A stretch of DNA of 64,000 nt from Gemmatimonadota bacterium. Its GTDB lineage: Bacteria; Gemmatimonadota; Gemmatimonadetes; Gemmatimonadales; GWC2-71-9. The position numbers and the translations under genes are program-made. The stretch lies in assembly GCA_040388535.1 (NCBI GenBank), contig JAZKBR010000002.1, positions 458,485-522,484 on the forward strand. The letters run 5' to 3'. The notes beneath the pieces are model-generated. The model saw only the letters and a list, made by a program, of their open reading frames with translations. It ran no database searches and was not told the origin of the DNA. Below, piece by piece: positions 49,617-58,506 of the stretch (positions are counted from its first letter, which is position 1; every line of letters begins with the position of its first letter).

Positions 49617-51773
49617 CTACGCCCCCACCGCCGCCATCCCGGCCAGCAGCCGGCTTTCGATATTCGCCGCCGACATCGGCCGACCGAAGAAGTAGCCCTG
49701 CATCGTGTGGCAGCCGGCGTCGCGGAGGAAGGACGCCTGGTCTTCGTCCTCGATTCCTTCGGCGATGACTTCGACGCCGAGAGAGCGACCCATCGCGATG
49801 ATCGCCTTGGCGATCGCCGCGGCTTCGGGTCGCGTGGCGACTTCGCGGACGAAGGTGCGGTCGATCTTGAGGCCGTCGATCGGGAACTGCGACAGATACG
49901 CCAGTGAGGAGTAGCCGGTGCCAAAGTCGTCGACAGCGAGACGGACTCCCGTGGCGGTGAGGGCGCGCAGCATCGGGATGGTGGCTTCGACGTCGCGGAT
50001 GATGGCGCTCTCGGTGAGTTCGATCTCGAGTCGCTCGGGGGGAATTCCGGCCGCAGCGACTGCCGCGCGCACGACGCCGACGAAGCCGGCGTGGGCGAAG
50101 TTCGGGCTCGCCATGTTCACGGCCATGGTGAGGTTGTTGAATCCGGCGGCACGCCATTCGGCGAGCTGGGCGCAGGCTGTGTGCAGTGCCCATTCGCCGA
50201 TCTGGACTATCAGCCCAGCTTCTTCGGCCACGGGAATGAACTCACCCGGGCCGACCATCCCCAATTGCGGGTGATCCCAGCGGATCAGCGCCTCGACGCC
50301 GGTGATCTCGCCGGTGATCGCGCACGACTTGGGCTGGTAGTAGAGCACTAGCTCGTCGCGCTCGAGCGCCTTCCGCAGGCCGTTCTCCATGCCGAGCTTC
50401 TCGGAAGAGCGCGCGTGGATCGCGGGGGAGTAGAAGCGGTAGGTGTTCTTCCCTTCGCGCTTCGCGAGATGCATCGCACTGTCGGCGTTCATCAGCAGTG
50501 CGTCGGCGTCTTCGCCGTCGGTCGGATAGATCGCGATCCCGATGCTCGCGTGCAGCACGGTCTCCTGGCCCTCGACCATCATCGGCGTCGCGATCAGCTC
50601 AAGCAGCCGTTCGGCGACACGCGCTGCGTCGGCGCCTTCGGCGAGCCCAGCGAGGCCGATCGTGAATTCGTCACCGCCGTGGCGCGCGAGGTTGACGCTC
50701 GCAGCCGCGCCGGCCACTTGCGCGCGGAATTCCGGGAGGCGGAGTGCCCGTTCGAGTCGGAGTGCGACTTCGTGCAGCACATCATCACCCGCTCCCCGCC
50801 CGAATGATTCGTTGATCCGCTTGAAGCGATCGAGGTTGAGGACGAGTACGCCATACGGCGCAGTAAGCCGCTTCGCGTGGGCGAGCGAGAGCGCGAGCTG
50901 CTCGTTGAAGAAGCGGCGATTCGGGAGTGACGTGAGCGGGTCATACAGCGCCAGTTGGCGGACCCGATCCTCGGCGGCACGTCGCGCGGTGATATCCTGC
51001 GTGGTGCCGTGGATGCGCACCGGTTTGCCCGTAGCGTCGCGGTCGACGGCGCCTTGTTCATGCAGGATCCTCACGGCGCCGTCCGGGTGCTGCCAGCGGA
51101 CCTCGAGCGAAAACGGTTCGCCGTATTGCGTGGCGCCTTCGTGGGCCACTACCAGTGATTGGGCGTCGTCGCGATCGAGGCGGGCGAACATCGCCTTGCT
51201 GTCACGCGCGAATTCCGCGCGTGAGACACCGAGCATGCGGAGCAGTGCATCGGAGCGCTGGACGACGCCATCGGCGAGCGACCAGTCCCAGTACCCCAGC
51301 AGCGCCATCTCCTGCGCCTCGGCGAGTCGCTCTTCGCTGCGGAGCAAGGCATCAGAGCCCTGCGCCGCACGGAGGATGTAGCGGACCCGGTGCGCCAGAA
51401 TGGGCCAGACGATCGGCTTGGTGATGAAGTCGGTCGCACCGGCCTCGTAGGCGCGATTCACCGACTCGATATCGTCGAGGCCGGTGGTCATCACGATCGG
51501 GACCCGGGCCCCGATGCCGTTGGGGAGAGTGCGCAGCATCCGGCAGGTCTCGAAGCCGTCGAGCCCAGGCATCACGACATCGAGCAGTACGACATCGGGG
51601 AGGACATCTGCGAATCGCTCGACTGCCCGTTCGCCGTCGGTGGCTTCCTCGACCCGGAAGCCGCCGGCCTCGAGGGATTCCCGCAGCAGCATCCGGGTGG
51701 TGCTGTCATCGTCGACGACCAGAATGAGCGGTGCGCCTCGCGCCGTGGCAGTGCCATCAAGAAAGCGCATCAT
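49617..51773 (-). CDS. Response regulator with PAS, GGDEF and EAL domains
   Basis: 718 residues from the ATG that overlaps the hybrid kinase stop (ATGA). Order: receiver domain (about 10-130; LILVVDDDSTTR, phospho-Asp in VVLLDVVMPG), PAS domain with PAC (about 145-270), GGDEF (about 285-450; intact HGGDEFTIG) and EAL (about 465-715; GVEALIRWDHP, EIELTES, DDFGTGYSS). Both cyclic-di-GMP active sites look intact, so it may make or break c-di-GMP under control of the kinase. Third gene of the FIST operon. Confidence 0.93.
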   Translation of the reverse strand: MMRFLDGTATARGAPLILVVDDDSTTRMLLRESLEAGGFRVEEATDGERAVERFADVLPDVVLLDVVMPGLDGFETCRMLRTLPNGIGARVPIVMTTGLDDIESVNRAYEAGATDFITKPIVWPILAHRVRYILRAAQGSDALLRSEERLAEAQEMALLGYWDWSLADGVVQRSDALLRMLGVSRAEFARDSKAMFARLDRDDAQSLVVAHEGATQYGEPFSLEVRWQHPDGAVRILHEQGAVDRDATGKPVRIHGTTQDITARRAAEDRVRQLALYDPLTSLPNRRFFNEQLALSLAHAKRLTAPYGVLVLNLDRFKRINESFGRGAGDDVLHEVALRLERALRLPEFRAQVAGAAASVNLARHGGDEFTIGLAGLAEGADAARVAERLLELIATPMMVEGQETVLHASIGIAIYPTDGEDADALLMNADSAMHLAKREGKNTYRFYSPAIHARSSEKLGMENGLRKALERDELVLYYQPKSCAITGEITGVEALIRWDHPQLGMVGPGEFIPVAEEAGLIVQIGEWALHTACAQLAEWRAAGFNNLTMAVNMASPNFAHAGFVGVVRAAVAAAGIPPERLEIELTESAIIRDVEATIPMLRALTATGVRLAVDDFGTGYSSLAYLSQFPIDGLKIDRTFVREVATRPEAAAIAKAIIAMGRSLGVEVIAEGIEDEDQASFLRDAGCHTMQGYFFGRPMSAANIESRLLAGMAAVGA

Positions 51774-54574
51774 GCGCCACATCCTTCGAGTTCGAGGTTG
51801 AGTGCTTCGATGGAGGCACTGAGCCCCATGGTGAGATCCCGGACATCGGTTGCGGCGATCAGCTCACCCTTGCGGGCAAGATCTTCGACACCCTTGCAGC
51901 GTTCCGCGGTCGCGCGCGCGCCGACGTTGGCGCTCGCCGACTTGAGCGTATGGGCAGCTCGGGCGAGCCGGACCGGATCGGCCGTGGTGACTGCCTCGTG
52001 AATTTCACGGGCAAGCTTCGGAGCATCGTCGAGATAGGCCTGGATCACTCGGGCAATGAGACTCGGTGATCCGGGGCGCTGGAGCGCACGGATATGATTG
52101 AGCGGGCCTGGATCCAGGGTGACCGCGGCTGGTTCAACTTTCGCGGCAGGTGGCGGAACTACCGGCGTCGGGACTGGCGCCGCAGGCATCACGTGCCCGA
52201 CCCACCGTCCGATGACTTCACCCAGCTGCGCCGAGGTAAAAGGCTTGGCGAGATAGTCATCCATCCCGACGCTGAGGCAGTGTTCGCGGTCGCCTTCCAT
52301 CGCATTGGCCGTGAGCGCGATGATCGGCGTACGGGAGCGATTGTCGGACGCTTCGACCGCGCGGATCTGCTGGGTCGCCCCAAAGCCATCCAGGCCCGGC
52401 ATCTGGCAGTCCATCAGCACCAGGGCGAACTGGCCTGCCGTGAACTGCGCGACCCCTTCGAGGCCGTCACGCGCCAATTCGACAGTGAAGCCCATCATCC
52501 CCAGCATCGCCGAGGCGATCACCTGGTTCACCGAGTTGTCTTCGACGAGGAGCACCTTCCCGGTACGCAGCGCCGGGTTCTGCCGGGCGTTCTCGTCGCA
52601 GCTCTCGCAGTCGGCATTCTCGAGCCGGAGCACGCGGGTGATGGACCGACGCAGTTCGCGGCCACGCACGGGCTTGGCGAGGAAACCACTGAAGCCGGCC
52701 TCGGTCGCAGTGCGCTCGAGGTTGCCGCCGTTGAGCGGGGCCAACAGAAGCATCGGCGGGGCCGCGTCGCCGTCGCGACTATGCATCGCCGCGGAGAACT
52801 CGGCGCCGCTCCCGGAGGGCAAGGCGTGGGCGACGAGGAGGAGATCGAAGCGGCGATCGGCGTTAAAGGCTTCGTGGCAATCGCCCACCGCGGTCACCAC
52901 CATCCGCCAGCTCTCGAGCTGCTGAACCAGCGCCTCGCGGGCCGACCGGTTGGGTTCGAGTACCATCACGGTATAGCCGGACAGGTCGATCTCTCGCGAG
53001 GCAGGCGGCGCCTCCTGTTCCACCGGCGGCAACGCCAGCGTGAACCAGAAGCGGGAGCCCTCGCCGATGGTGCTCTCGACGCCAATCTCGCCGCGCATCA
53101 TTGTCACCAGCTCGCGGGAGATCGCGAGGCCGAGGCCGGTGCCGCCAAAGCGGCGCGACATCGAGCCATCGGCCTGCGAGAAGGCGGTGAAAAGCTGGCC
53201 GATGTTCTCGGGTGAAATTCCGATGCCGCTATCGCGAACGGAGAACTCGAGCACCCGCGGATCATTGGCGACGGCTGAGGGCCCCACTTCAATGAGCACT
53301 TCACCGGCCTCGGTGAACTTGATGGCGTTACCGACCAGGTTGGTGAAGACCTGTCGAATGCGGTCGGGATCGCCGATGACGCGAGCGGGAATCCGATCGT
53401 CGATCCGGCAGACGATCTCGAGCCCCTTGGCATGGCCACGCCCTGCGAGAATTTCGACCACATCTTCGGCCATCGCGCGCAGATCGAATTCGGCGCAGGC
53501 GATCCGCATCTTGCCGGCCTCGAGCTTCGATATGTCGAGGATGTCGTTGATGATCTCGAGCAGCGAGTCGGCCGACTTGTGGACATTGCTGGCGTAGCGG
53601 CGTTGTTCGTCGTCGAGGGCGGTATCGAGGAGAAGTTCGGTCATCCCGAGCACGCCGTTCATCGGCGTACGGATCTCGTGGCTCATGTTGGCGAGGAACT
53701 GTGACTTCGCCACGTTCGCGGCTTCGGCCTGTTCCTTGGCGGCTTCGAGCGCCGCGCGTGCGCGGACGGTGTCAGTGATGTCGCGTCCGATGCCGCGATA
53801 CCCGGTCCAGGTGCCGTTGGCCGCAAAGACCGGCTCGCCACTGATCTCGAGATATCGCAGGTCGCCCTGCTCGTTGCGATGCTGCAGGATCACTTCGCGG
53901 AACGGCCGGCGCGCGCGGAGGTTGTTCTTGTGCTCGGTCCAGTCAGTCTCGCTCCCTTCGCTCGACATCAGTTCGATGGGTGTCTTGCCGATCGCGCCGA
54001 TGGGGTCGATGCCGCTGGCACCACGGACACCAACCGACATCTGGGTAAAGCGGAAGTGATCGTCCTGCTCCCAGTACCAGTCGGACGAGAGTTCGGTCAG
54101 CGAACGGAAGCGTGATTCGCTCTGTCGCAGGTGCTCCTGGGTCGCTTCGCGCTCCTCGACGAGCCGAGCGACCTGTGCAGCGACGATTTCGAGGTCGTCT
54201 TCGCCGGCGTGCGTCGCAGTCTCGTGGAGCGGCGTGATGTCGGGTCGGGTCGCGAGGCGATCGACGGTCTCGCGCAGGGTGCGCATGGCACGGCGCTCGG
54301 CGGCGGCTTCACCGGCGAGGCGCTTGTTGGCCTGCATCAGTTCGGCCGAGCTGAGATCGAGACTCCGGGTGCGCAACTCGAGGTCGCGGTCGCTCTGGAC
54401 GTAGGCATCATCGACCTGATCGAGGAGCGCGCGCAGTCCGAGAAGCACCTTGGCGCTATCTGGCGGCAAACCCTCACTGACGGACGCCAGTGCGCCGAGG
54501 ACTGCCTCGAGATGATCGCTGTCGCGAATCCCGAGGGAGCGTCGGAGCTGGCGGGCCAGGAGTTTGTGCATCAT
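51770..54574 (-). CDS. Hybrid sensor histidine kinase with receiver and Hpt domains
   Basis: 934 residues without transmembrane segments. A helical N-terminus is followed by a PAS domain (about 150-275), HisKA with H299 ([11 protein letters not shown]), an HATPase domain (about 400-520; N, G1 and G2 boxes) and a first receiver-like domain (about 530-640) that lacks the acceptor Asp (LLVAHALP), so a pseudo-receiver. Then come a true receiver with D722 (LMDCQMPG) and an Hpt domain with H875 (AHTLKSAS). The chain therefore holds a full phosphorelay and can pass phosphate to the REC-GGDEF-EAL protein encoded directly after it. It lies 2 nt after the FIST gene stop. Confidence 0.93.
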   Translation of the reverse strand: MMHKLLARQLRRSLGIRDSDHLEAVLGALASVSEGLPPDSAKVLLGLRALLDQVDDAYVQSDRDLELRTRSLDLSSAELMQANKRLAGEAAAERRAMRTLRETVDRLATRPDITPLHETATHAGEDDLEIVAAQVARLVEEREATQEHLRQSESRFRSLTELSSDWYWEQDDHFRFTQMSVGVRGASGIDPIGAIGKTPIELMSSEGSETDWTEHKNNLRARRPFREVILQHRNEQGDLRYLEISGEPVFAANGTWTGYRGIGRDITDTVRARAALEAAKEQAEAANVAKSQFLANMSHEIRTPMNGVLGMTELLLDTALDDEQRRYASNVHKSADSLLEIINDILDISKLEAGKMRIACAEFDLRAMAEDVVEILAGRGHAKGLEIVCRIDDRIPARVIGDPDRIRQVFTNLVGNAIKFTEAGEVLIEVGPSAVANDPRVLEFSVRDSGIGISPENIGQLFTAFSQADGSMSRRFGGTGLGLAISRELVTMMRGEIGVESTIGEGSRFWFTLALPPVEQEAPPASREIDLSGYTVMVLEPNRSAREALVQQLESWRMVVTAVGDCHEAFNADRRFDLLLVAHALPSGSGAEFSAAMHSRDGDAAPPMLLLAPLNGGNLERTATEAGFSGFLAKPVRGRELRRSITRVLRLENADCESCDENARQNPALRTGKVLLVEDNSVNQVIASAMLGMMGFTVELARDGLEGVAQFTAGQFALVLMDCQMPGLDGFGATQQIRAVEASDNRSRTPIIALTANAMEGDREHCLSVGMDDYLAKPFTSAQLGEVIGRWVGHVMPAAPVPTPVVPPPAAKVEPAAVTLDPGPLNHIRALQRPGSPSLIARVIQAYLDDAPKLAREIHEAVTTADPVRLARAAHTLKSASANVGARATAERCKGVEDLARKGELIAATDVRDLTMGLSASIEALNLELEGCGA

Positions 54575-54576
54575 CG

Positions 54577-55716
54577 TCAGTCGTGCAAGTACGCGATCGT
54601 CATCGTCTGATTGTGGAGCACGCCGGTGCAGGTACCCAGGATCGGCGCGAATTCCCCATTGGAGTAGAATCCGGCGAGGGTCGCCTCTTCGCCGAAGACG
54701 GCCGCGACTGCTTCGAACTCTTCCTCGACCCTCCCGCCCATCATCAGCCGTCGGCCGACACAGCTCACCATGATCGCAAGCCCATCACCCGGGGCGTTGT
54801 TGAGCGACATCGCGGCCTTCGCCGCCATCTCGGCGCCGTCGACCAGTGCGTTCGTGCTCGCGTGCATCAGGCGGAGGTAACCGTCCTGGACCACGGCACC
54901 GGCGAGAATCAGGGCGCCGGTGCTCTCGTCGATGCCGAGGATGGTGCGGATGAGGCCGAGGTCGTCGTGCTCGTCGCTGAGCATCGAGAACGGAAAGAGG
55001 AGGCCGGTGCCGGGGAGTCCGGCGGCATACTCGCCGAGATAGCGGCGATAGACCTCGAGGGCGGGGACGCCATCGAGCTCGTAGAGGATGTTGCCATCGC
55101 AGCGGGTCACCTTGCGCGCAGTGCCGAAGGGGGCCCAGCCCCCGAAGGAGCCGTGGGAAACGGTGACGCTATCGCCGTAGAAGCCGACGCCGACCACGTT
55201 CCGGGGCGAGGCGGTATCGCCGCAGTAGGTCCAAGTTTCCTCGAACCGGCCATCGTCACCGGCGAGCCCGCCGGTGAGAATCACTTCGGGGCCGACCGCT
55301 TCGGCGAGCCCTTCGATCAGGGCGCTGCCGTTGAGGTCGAAGCCGGGCCCGAGGAGGAGGACGGCGGTGAGGTCGCCGCGGCTCAGCTCCCGGCCCAGCG
55401 CGACGCCGGCATTGCGCGACGAGGCCATATCGGGGGCCGTGGCGCAGGCGACGCGAAGATTGGGGCGGTCGAAATGGACCGCGGTAATGCTCGCCCGACC
55501 GACGGTGACGCCCGCGTTGCTGATCTGTCCGGCGTCGCTACAGCCGACGCGATGCGAGTTGGGGAAGGTCTGTTTGAGGTGCGCCACGAAGGCCGGGTCG
55601 GTGAACGCTTCCGTCGGCGCGAAGACGAGGACCAGATGTGGCGCGATGCTGACGAGCGGTTCGAGTTCGGCGGTCGCCAGAAAGGGAGCGGCCAGGGTGA
55701 CCTGTTTGATCTCCAC
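54577..55716 (-). CDS. FIST-domain signal-input protein
   Basis: 379 residues comprising FIST_N (about 20-215) and FIST_C (about 225-365). Typical stretches are LVFAPTEAF, GCSDAGQISN, LLLGPGFDLNG, GGLAGDDGRF, VGVGFYGDSV and the C-terminal GFYSNGEFAP with CTGVLHNQTMT. FIST domains bind small ligands, possibly amino acids or other metabolites, and are often encoded beside two-component and c-di-GMP proteins. It is the first gene of a three-gene operon with kinase and GGDEF-EAL regulator. A large inverted repeat lies 53 nt upstream. Confidence 0.92.
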   Translation of the reverse strand: MEIKQVTLAAPFLATAELEPLVSIAPHLVLVFAPTEAFTDPAFVAHLKQTFPNSHRVGCSDAGQISNAGVTVGRASITAVHFDRPNLRVACATAPDMASSRNAGVALGRELSRGDLTAVLLLGPGFDLNGSALIEGLAEAVGPEVILTGGLAGDDGRFEETWTYCGDTASPRNVVGVGFYGDSVTVSHGSFGGWAPFGTARKVTRCDGNILYELDGVPALEVYRRYLGEYAAGLPGTGLLFPFSMLSDEHDDLGLIRTILGIDESTGALILAGAVVQDGYLRLMHASTNALVDGAEMAAKAAMSLNNAPGDGLAIMVSCVGRRLMMGGRVEEEFEAVAAVFGEEATLAGFYSNGEFAPILGTCTGVLHNQTMTIAYLHD

Positions 55717-55768
55717 AAACGCCTCGCGCGCACCAAAGAATCACGGCGAGTATGAAGACTTCTTCATC

Positions 55769-55813
55769 GCCAATGTGATCCGTGCATCGTGCGCACTCAC
55801 GGATCACATTGGC
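55769..55813. promoter_or_regulatory. Perfect 16-bp inverted repeat upstream of the FIST operon
   Basis: GCCAATGTGATCCGTG, 13-nt loop, CACGGATCACATTGGC, with no mismatch. It lies 53-97 nt before the FIST start codon, so it may be a regulator site or a 5' leader hairpin. Confidence 0.55.
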
Positions 55814-55847
55814 TATCGGTTGGTTGAGGGGGAAGCTGAGCGAAACT

Positions 55848-56049
55848 AGAGACTAGAGATGAGAGACTAGAGGTTGTCATCCTGAGCGCAGCGAGGGGGC
55901 GGAGCTCCGATGAAGAGTTGTCACCCTGAACGAAGTGAGGGGGCGGAGCCCACTCGTAAGAGGAAGCTCCGCCCCCTCGCTGCGCTCAGGGTGACAACCT
56001 CTAATCTCTAGTCTCTAGTCTCCAGTCTCTAGTCTCCAGTCTCCAGTCT
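55848..56049. repeat. Family A element enclosed by inverted GACTAGA microrepeats
   Basis: Left microrepeat actagagactagagatgagagactagagg (55848-55872), three-arm family A element (55873-55997), right microrepeat of six ctctagtctc/ctccagtctc units (55998-56049) in opposite orientation. No gene is seen in 55717-56049 besides this and the inverted repeat. Confidence 0.85.
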
Positions 56050-56412
56050 CTATTCTGCCTGCACAATCACGGCGGTCCCGTAGCACAACACTTCCGTCAC
56101 GCCCTTCATCATTTCATTCGCGTCATAACGAATACCGATGACGGCATTGGCGCCGGCGACGTGCGCCTGTTGCAGCATCGTGTCGAAGGCTTGCTGACGG
56201 GCGCGTTCGGCGAGTTCGGTGAAGATCGAGATGTTGCCGCCGAAGATGGTCTGCAGCCCGGCGCCGAAGGTGCCGATCACGGAACGCGAGCGCACCACGA
56301 CGCCACGGACGACGCCGAGGTTGTTGGTGATGATGTAGCCCGGGATGTCGAAGCCGGTGGTGGTCATCTCGTGCGGAAAGTCGAAGACCTGCGACCGAAT
56401 GAGCGATGGCAC
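56050..56412 (-). CDS. YbjQ-family protein (DUF74)
   Basis: 120 residues, full length. MTTTGFDIPGYIITNNLGVV, RGVVVRSRSVIG, FTELAERARQQAFDTML, QQAHVAGANAVIGIRYD and the final YGTAVIVQ are those of the YbjQ/DUF74 family, homopentameric cytosolic proteins of unknown function that were once proposed to bind heavy metals. It is separate from the Gfo/Idh/MocA gene (56 nt). Confidence 0.93.
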   Translation of the reverse strand: MPSLIRSQVFDFPHEMTTTGFDIPGYIITNNLGVVRGVVVRSRSVIGTFGAGLQTIFGGNISIFTELAERARQQAFDTMLQQAHVAGANAVIGIRYDANEMMKGVTEVLCYGTAVIVQAE

Positions 56413-56468
56413 GGTGCTGCTCCGGAGTAGTGGGCGAATTCAACTGCCAGCTGAAGGATAGTGCCGCG

Positions 56469-57713
56469 TTACGGCTTCCAGGTCCCCTTGGCGACGGCAG
56501 GCATGAAGGCATCGAGCCCGCGCGGCGGGAAGGCGACGGTCTTCTCCTGTTCGGCACTCATATAGGCGGTCATCAGGGTCTGCATCACCTCGAGACCATC
56601 CTGCCAGGTGAGGATGGCCTGCTCGCGGCCGAGGAAGACATTCACGAAGTGGCGATTCTCGTTGGTGTAGCCATAAGTGGAGGCCTCGTCGGGTACCACC
56701 GGCATCAGCCCCATCTCGGCGTTCTGCTTCTCGACCAGGTCCTCGCCGGCCTTCCCCTGCACTTCGCGCGAGAAGAAGCAGGCGAGTTCGCTGTTGAGCG
56801 TGTTCCAGCTCATCGAGTATTCGGGACCGAGCAATTCGGCCGAGAGGCGGAGGCCTGCGCCAACAAAGCTCCACGACGTGCTCGCTTCGCCAACGACGTG
56901 CAGCCCTTCAGGAGTCTCGTAGGTGATCGAGACAGACGCGAAGTCTTCACTCGGCCGCTTGAGGTAATCGACTTCCTTGCCGTAGCGTGCCTTGAGCTGC
57001 TTGGCGTAGTGCGGCCGGCTCCACTTCAGTGAGGCGATGCGGCCGTTGATGCTCACCGGCTTCAGCGACGAGCGCGGCTTCCCCGGTTCGGTCAGGAGAT
57101 AGCGCACCACCTCGACCGAGTGACACATCATGTCGCTCAGCACGCCCCCGCCCTGCTTGTCGCCCTGCCAGAACCAGGCGTTGTGCGGACCGCTGTGCTC
57201 CTCCGCCGCGCGCGCGAGGTACGGCCGGCCGGTGGTCTTGGCACCACGCGCCCAGATCAGGTCGCGGCCACGGATGATGCCGGGCGAGAAGAGCTGGTTC
57301 TCGAGATAGCCGTGCTTGATGCCGGCCTTGGTGATCAGCTTGAGGACTTCCTTCGCCTCACTCACGCCACGCGCAAGCGGCTTCTCGCAGGCAATGCCGA
57401 GGAGTTCGCCCTTGCCGCTCTGGAGTGCGTCGCAGATCTCGCGGACGTTCTCGATGCGGGCGTGATTGGGGCCGCAGAGCCAGATCGCGTGGATGTCGGG
57501 GTCGGCCACCATCTCGGTGATCGACTTGTACGCCTTGGCCGGGCCGACATTGAGCTGATTGGCGAGCGCCGCAGCCGAGGCCGCGTTCTTGTAGTTCGGT
57601 GAGTAGACACCGCGGACATCGGCGTCGCGCACGCCGGTCCACGACTGGATGTGGAAGCGGGTGTTGAAGCCGGAACCGATGAAGCCGACGCCTAACCGCG
57701 TTGGGATTTTCAT
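56469..57713 (-). CDS. Gfo/Idh/MocA-family oxidoreductase
   Basis: NAD(P)-dependent sugar or cyclitol dehydrogenase, 414 residues. N-terminal Rossmann fold with VGFIGSGFNTRFH (12-25), AIWLCGPNHAR, and the family's active-site lysine in ACEKPLARG. The C-terminal alpha/beta domain (about 165-400) has KQGGGVLSDMMCHSVEVVRY, with the usual His. No signal peptide. It lies upstream of the GMC dehydrogenase cluster, suggesting a shared sugar-oxidation context, but a family A element separates them. Confidence 0.9.
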   Translation of the reverse strand: MKIPTRLGVGFIGSGFNTRFHIQSWTGVRDADVRGVYSPNYKNAASAAALANQLNVGPAKAYKSITEMVADPDIHAIWLCGPNHARIENVREICDALQSGKGELLGIACEKPLARGVSEAKEVLKLITKAGIKHGYLENQLFSPGIIRGRDLIWARGAKTTGRPYLARAAEEHSGPHNAWFWQGDKQGGGVLSDMMCHSVEVVRYLLTEPGKPRSSLKPVSINGRIASLKWSRPHYAKQLKARYGKEVDYLKRPSEDFASVSITYETPEGLHVVGEASTSWSFVGAGLRLSAELLGPEYSMSWNTLNSELACFFSREVQGKAGEDLVEKQNAEMGLMPVVPDEASTYGYTNENRHFVNVFLGREQAILTWQDGLEVMQTLMTAYMSAEQEKTVAFPPRGLDAFMPAVAKGTWKP

Positions 57714-57734
57714 GGTGACTCTGAGATAAGTGTT

Positions 57735-57892
57735 GTCGAGAAGCGAGGATCGAGAAGCGAGAAGCGAGAAAGACCTGTCACCCTGAGCGTAGCGAGGGGA
57801 CGGAGCTTGGTTGCGAAGCAGTGCTTTGCCCCCTCACTTCGTTCAGGGTGACACTCCTCCGCTTCTCGCTTCTCGATCCCCGCTTCTCGTCC
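57735..57892. repeat. Family A element enclosed by inverted GAGAAGC microrepeats
   Basis: Left microrepeat gtcgagaagcgaggatcgagaagcgagaagcgag (57735-57768), family A hairpin (57776-57853), right microrepeat ccgcttctcgcttctcgatccccgcttctcg (57859-57889). Outer arrays are reverse complements. Confidence 0.85.
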
Positions 57893-58506
57893 TACGGCTT
57901 CTGCGTACCGAGTCTCGTGTAATTCTCCGGCGGACAGCCATCCCAGTTCATCACCGGCGTGTTCCCCATGTAGCCGATGTCAGTCACGCCCATTTCGGAG
58001 GTGAAGAAACCGGTCGCGGTGAAGTCGCGGAAGGAGTTGAACCAGTTGACGCCGGCGGCGAATTCGGGCTTGGCCTTCGCCGGATAGGCGATGTCATCGA
58101 GCACCGCGTGCCGTTCGGCCGTGGTGCAGGTGACGAAATCCTTGGCATAGCGACGACGACACTCGTGATCGAGCCAGGCGAGGCCGCCGCGATGGGCGAC
58201 GCGCATATTCGGCTCGAGATCGAGCATCGTGTCCATGAATTCTGGCACGCCGGCATCGGTGGCGGAACCCGACTTCGCGTCCTTCGGAATCACCTCGTCG
58301 ACCAGCGCGCGCACGGTGGCATACTCGTGTGCCGTGTAGATCTTCGGCGCGTAGGCCGTACCCACTGCTCCTGCTGCGCCTCGCGCAGCAGTCGATACCT
58401 TCGCTGCTTCCGTCGCCCGTGCCGCGCTGGGCATCAGGAAGGCGCCGGCAGTGGCGGCGAGGCCGGTGACGACCTCGCGCCGGGAGAACTTCGAGGAGTC
58501 GGTCAC
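57892..58506 (-). CDS. Gluconate 2-dehydrogenase subunit 3-family protein
   Basis: 204 residues. A Tat-type signal (SRREVVTGLAATAGAFL) leads into the family-typical helical part: YTAHEYATVRALVDEVIP, FMDTMLDLEPNMR, GGLAWLDHECRRRYAKDFV, and WFNSFRDFTATGFFTS with GYMGNTP at the end. Subunit 3 proteins travel with GMC dehydrogenases and may carry the large subunit through the Tat pathway. The GTG start overlaps the GMC stop (GTGA), so the two are coupled. The longer open frame upstream overlaps GMC coding sequence and is rejected. Confidence 0.92.
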   Translation of the reverse strand: MTDSSKFSRREVVTGLAATAGAFLMPSAARATEAAKVSTAARGAAGAVGTAYAPKIYTAHEYATVRALVDEVIPKDAKSGSATDAGVPEFMDTMLDLEPNMRVAHRGGLAWLDHECRRRYAKDFVTCTTAERHAVLDDIAYPAKAKPEFAAGVNWFNSFRDFTATGFFTSEMGVTDIGYMGNTPVMNWDGCPPENYTRLGTQKP

